This document shows, one piece after another, positions 61,731-64,000 of a DNA stretch of 64,000 nucleotides; position 1 is the first letter of the stretch; every line of letters begins with the position of its first letter. The DNA is from Inia geoffrensis (taxonomy: Eukaryota > Chordata > Mammalia > Artiodactyla > Iniidae), in NCBI GenBank assembly GCA_036417435.1, contig CM070915.1, positions 81,717,799 through 81,781,798 on the forward strand. Reading direction: 5' to 3'. A model generated the notes under the pieces. It had not been told where the DNA came from, searched no databases, and saw only the letters and a list, made by a program, of their open reading frames with translations. The position numbers and the translations under genes are program-made.

Positions 61731-61839
61731 AGTGGACCCCAACAAGTATGCCCCTGCCCAGTGTCATTGGAGCCAACCGATCGAGACTGAGTTTGGTTCA
61801 GAATCAAAGGAAACTATATTTTGATCAGAGAATGGAGAG
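61731..61839 (+). other. Possible protein-coding exon, 109 bp
   Basis: A TTTCTGTTACTCATCCTCCAG acceptor context precedes the segment, and the donor GAG|GTGAGA follows it at 61,840. One frame is open throughout, starting with TGG at 61,733. It reads WTPTSMPLPSVIGANRSR and continues to FDQRMER at the donor, a composition that looks protein-like. I do not recognise the protein. It could be an exon of a neighbouring gene, a decayed processed copy, or chance in a retroviral or unique flank. Splice signals and frame are seen; exon status is inferred. Confidence 0.3.
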
Positions 61840-62057
61840 GTGAGAGCATGCGCTACCCTGTAGGTTGTGTTGGCCTGCTGTGTAGAGGTCCTGTGAGAGT
61901 CAGTGGGAGGGAGGGGACGGAGCTCTAGGGGGCCGGCTTGGATGCAGCTCAGGCTCAATATCGCGGAGCCTGCACAGGGCCCCAGGAGCTGAAGTGTCAA
62001 CCCAGCCATTCTGCAGTAGGAAAACAGGTCTGAAGGGTCGGGTGTGGCAGCTCTGCA
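61840..62057. other. GC-rich flank, nothing recognised
   Basis: GC content rises compared with the preceding 450 bp (GGGAGGGAGGGGACGG, GGGGGCCGGC). An open minus-strand frame of ~81 codons (61,764-62,009) has no recognisable motif. If 61,731-61,839 is an exon this would be the start of its intron. Confidence 0.4.
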
Positions 62058-62470
62058 TGTGGGAACCTAGGAGCACGTGAAATTAGACAAAGCACAAAGG
62101 ATAACAAAGGTTAGACTTTATTTTATTGCCCAGATTCTATTTTTATCTCCTAGGGATTTTTAATGGGCTTTGCTGGTGACAAAACCCTCCTCTGCCTTTT
62201 GTCCCATTCCTCATTCTTGGAGTGCTGAGTGTGCAGACCCCTCTTCTGTAACTGCTGAGTGCTGAGTTGGGAGCCCTCATACCCGGGGGTGAGGGTCAGA
62301 ACTTCTCCCCAGCAGCCTGCAGGTGAGATTGATTGTCCCCAGGGCTGCTGCCCCCTTGCTCGTCCACCAGAGTACAAGCATTGGAAGTGTTATAGATTCT
62401 AATGACCTTTAAGGGTACAGGAAAGGTATGTGCAGAGACACTGTGGGGGGAGGTTTTACCCCACCCCACA
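62058..62470 (-). repeat. Candidate 3' LTR
   Basis: The ends form a short inverted pair (plus strand TGTGGGAACC at 62,058 and ACCCCACA ending at 62,470), as TG..CA LTR ends do. Two overlapping minus-strand AATAAA signals lie at 62,117-62,127. The position is right for a 3' LTR on a minus-strand provirus. Against this, I see no purine-rich tract next to 62,471, so the right boundary is uncertain. Confidence 0.35.
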
Positions 62471-62890
62471 TTTGTTAGGCCACCTTAGGCTGACCGTTTC
62501 TGCCAGCCTAGATGTTCTGACCAGTAGTCTTTGTTTTCTTCAATTAGGCCCCTGAATTAATGTAAAAACAGTACCAGGTGTCAGAGCCTTGCCTGCTCAA
62601 TTCCCAGTCAGTCCAGGGTCAGTGGTGATCCAGGACCATGATGGACACTGAGTCAACAGCCTTTTGAGGTAGCCAGGAGTCCAGCCGGTCTTATTGGCCA
62701 CCATCATCATGGTGGCTGTAGGCTTTTCTATGGTGACAGTGTGATATACTGTTCCCCTGCCAAGCTTATTAGCTCCCCTCTGGGTGCAGTAAGTCCTGAA
62801 AGCAGTAGTCTACTCTTTTTTTACCAACTCTTGTTGTTTTCTGAGAGAAACTCCAGGTAAAATGATGGTTACTCGAGTCGCCATGGGGCC
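62471..62890 (-). pseudogene. Retroviral env remnant
   Basis: A minus-strand stretch at 62,547-62,576 reads WYCFYINSGA, resembling the cysteine-containing segment of a gamma-type transmembrane subunit. A stop follows immediately. Only ~400 bp separate the integrase end from the candidate LTR, so most of the surface subunit is missing. The remaining text is too decayed to place. Confidence 0.4.
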
Positions 62891-62934
62891 CCCTTGCCCC
62901 CGGTTGTCTCTCTGGAGGTTGGAGTTGGAGGGCC

Positions 62935-63060
62935 TCCTCACTCGAGGTCAGTGTGCTCATGGAGTGAACCTTGCAACCTCAAGGCATGTTTGGTGGTTAG
63001 GATCAACACGTGGGGTCCTTTTTCTTTATGAGCGAGGTTGCCTTTCAGGCTGCTGATTTC
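62935..63060 (-). pseudogene. Integrase C-terminal fragment of the ERV
   Basis: The minus-strand frame reads EKGPHVLILTTKHALRLQGS in the middle of this segment. That resembles the C-terminal domain of gamma-type integrases, where a KGP..VLL.T....L pattern is typical. The catalytic core and zinc-binding N-terminus are absent. Confidence 0.55.
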
Positions 63061-63364
63061 CAGGTTTTTAGATACTGCCAGTATCTTGGCCAGATGTTGT
63101 GGTGGACCAAGCCCCTTGGTGACCGTAGTTTATCCTACCTGGAATGCATTCTTGCGTTGTTCCTTTTCAAGTGGTCCCAGTTTTTGCACTAATACTCCAA
63201 TGGCGATTCACCTTTCACCAGGAATGTAAAAGTCAAAGGGTTTAGCTAAATTAGGGAGTTCCAGGTCAAGGGTCTGAATTGGCTGCTCTTTCCATTCTTG
63301 AAAGACCACTTCTGGATTCTATTTAGCTGATTCAAAAGGATCATCATCTTTTCCTTTCAGTTTT
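63061..63364 (-). pseudogene. Connection/RNase H start of ERV pol, abutting the integrase end
   Basis: One minus-strand frame gives PNLAKPFDFYIPGE and then IAIGVLVQKLG, the pattern at the start of the gamma-type RNase H domain. It then gives TVTKGLGPPQHLAKILAV. Three in-frame stops interrupt it. At ~63,060 the text passes directly into the integrase C-terminus, so the rest of RNase H and most of integrase were deleted. Confidence 0.65.
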
Positions 63365-64000
63365 TCATATAGAGGCCCAGCTATTAGACTGTAGTTTGGG
63401 ATCCAGATGCAGCAAACCCCAGCCTCCCCAGGAACTCCTAAGCTGTCTTGTACTTTTAGAAGGACTAAGGCTGCAAATGGTTTCTTCCCTTTCTTGGGAT
63501 GGGCTTCTCAGACCTTCTGTGAGAATGAAGCCCAGGCAGGTCACCTTAGTGTGTGATATTTGAGCTTTTTCTTGGACAACTTCTATCCTATATTGGCTTG
63601 GTAGTTTAGAGGCCTCCTTAGTAGGGCTGGCAATCAGAATGGCGTCTGCATATTGAAGGAGGGTTTCCTTTTCCAGAGGTAGAACTTTTAGGTCTTTAGC
63701 TAAGCTTTCCCAAAGATGGTGTGGGAATTTTTGTACCCTTGGGGTGAGACGGCCCAGCAGTATTGTTTTGGTTGTATGCTGAGTCCTGCCACTCACAAGG
63801 CAAAATTTCTTGTGACTCTGGGACTAATGGAATACAAAAGAAGGCATCATTGAAGTCTAATACAGAACACCATGTCCTGGTGGTTGGTAGAATGACTAGC
63901 AGTGTGTAGGAATTAGGATCTACTGGAGGTATACCCTTGGTGGCATAACTGATTGTCCTGACATCCTTTACTAGGTCCCCAGCAGCCCATTTGTCTCTCG
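63365..64000 (-). pseudogene. Reverse transcriptase remnant of ERV pol
   Basis: A 143-codon minus-strand frame (63,365-63,796) contains LLQYADAILIAS where an active reverse transcriptase has a YxDD metal-binding motif. The second aspartate is replaced by alanine. Upstream (to 64,000), another frame gives AGDLVKDVRTISYATKG, VILPTTRTWCSVLDFNDAFF and IPLVPES, the palm region with its own conserved aspartate. The two parts are in different frames, so at least one frameshift lies near 63,790. A second frameshift occurs near 63,450. The element is dead. Confidence 0.8.

Larger units (their letters stand above)
62058..64000 (-). mobile_element. Gamma-type endogenous retrovirus, deleted and truncated by the window edge
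   Basis: Read on the minus strand, the order is reverse transcriptase, partial RNase H, integrase C-terminus, env scraps and candidate 3' LTR. That is the correct proviral order with large pieces missing. Frameshifts and in-frame stops are frequent. Gag, protease and the 5' LTR would lie beyond 64,000. The retroviral assignment rests mainly on pol. Confidence 0.8.

Noticed and set aside
62471..62500. Polypurine tract next to the candidate LTR
   Set aside because: The minus-strand sequence before the candidate LTR start is not purine-rich. The LTR boundary therefore stays low confidence.

Overview
The window is mammalian, not microbial. It holds no intact gene. About 95% of it (1 to ~61,087) is one head-to-tail macrosatellite with a monomer of 1,733-1,737 bp. 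The last ~2.9 kb is ordinary interspersed DNA with a small L1 scrap, one possible exon, and a decayed endogenous retrovirus (ERV) on the minus strand. About half of each monomer is recognisable as the 3' end of an L1 retrotransposon in reverse orientation (C-terminal ORF2 remnant, 3' UTR, T-rich stretch where the poly-A tail was), of the type found in cetartiodactyls. Monomer length, L1 origin and cetartiodactyl L1 type together point to the 'common cetacean satellite'. From memory, that satellite has a ~1.76 kb unit in baleen whales and most toothed whales, ~1.58 kb in delphinoids, and has been published as L1-derived. A baleen or other non-delphinoid whale is therefore the best guess. This is inference; no database was searched.

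The signature element is a near-perfect 72-bp palindrome (36-bp arms, no spacer) once per monomer, at 36 positions from 218 to 61,062. By eye it is flawless in 18 copies and has a single unpaired position in 9 more. It sits exactly where the L1-derived half gives way to a ~785-bp half I cannot identify. I number monomers from each palindrome start (M1 = 218) and describe three zones. Zone A (M0-M8, to ~13.65 kb) carries markers such as CACACGTAGCC and GTACACAGAGCAG. Zone B (M9 to about M30, 13.7-52 kb) carries CACGCGTAGCC and GTAAAGAGCGCAG. The old edge (M31-M36, ~52-61.09 kb) becomes steadily more diverged, ending in two fossil-like copies that stay closest to L1.

The array is layered by recent duplication. 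There is a dimeric repeat in zone A (3,469-bp offset), a second independent dimeric pattern in M11-M16 (~3,472 bp), and an apparently identical tandem trimer (5,211-bp offset, ~24.0-29.2 kb and ~29.2-34.4 kb). Serial monomer copies follow at 33-38 kb, and there are conversion-like patches at 39.4 kb and 57.04-58.66 kb. One old palindrome (54,035) carries a substitution in one arm matched by the pairing substitution in the other.

The right flank (61,088-64,000) holds, in order: an unidentified 138-bp stretch, an independent antisense L1 3' UTR fragment, plain AT-rich sequence, a possible 109-bp exon with good splice signals, and a gamma-type ERV on the minus strand. The ERV has a candidate LTR, env scraps, an integrase C-terminus joined directly to RNase H by a large internal deletion, and a reverse transcriptase running off the window. 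Its active-site motif is altered and its frame is broken.
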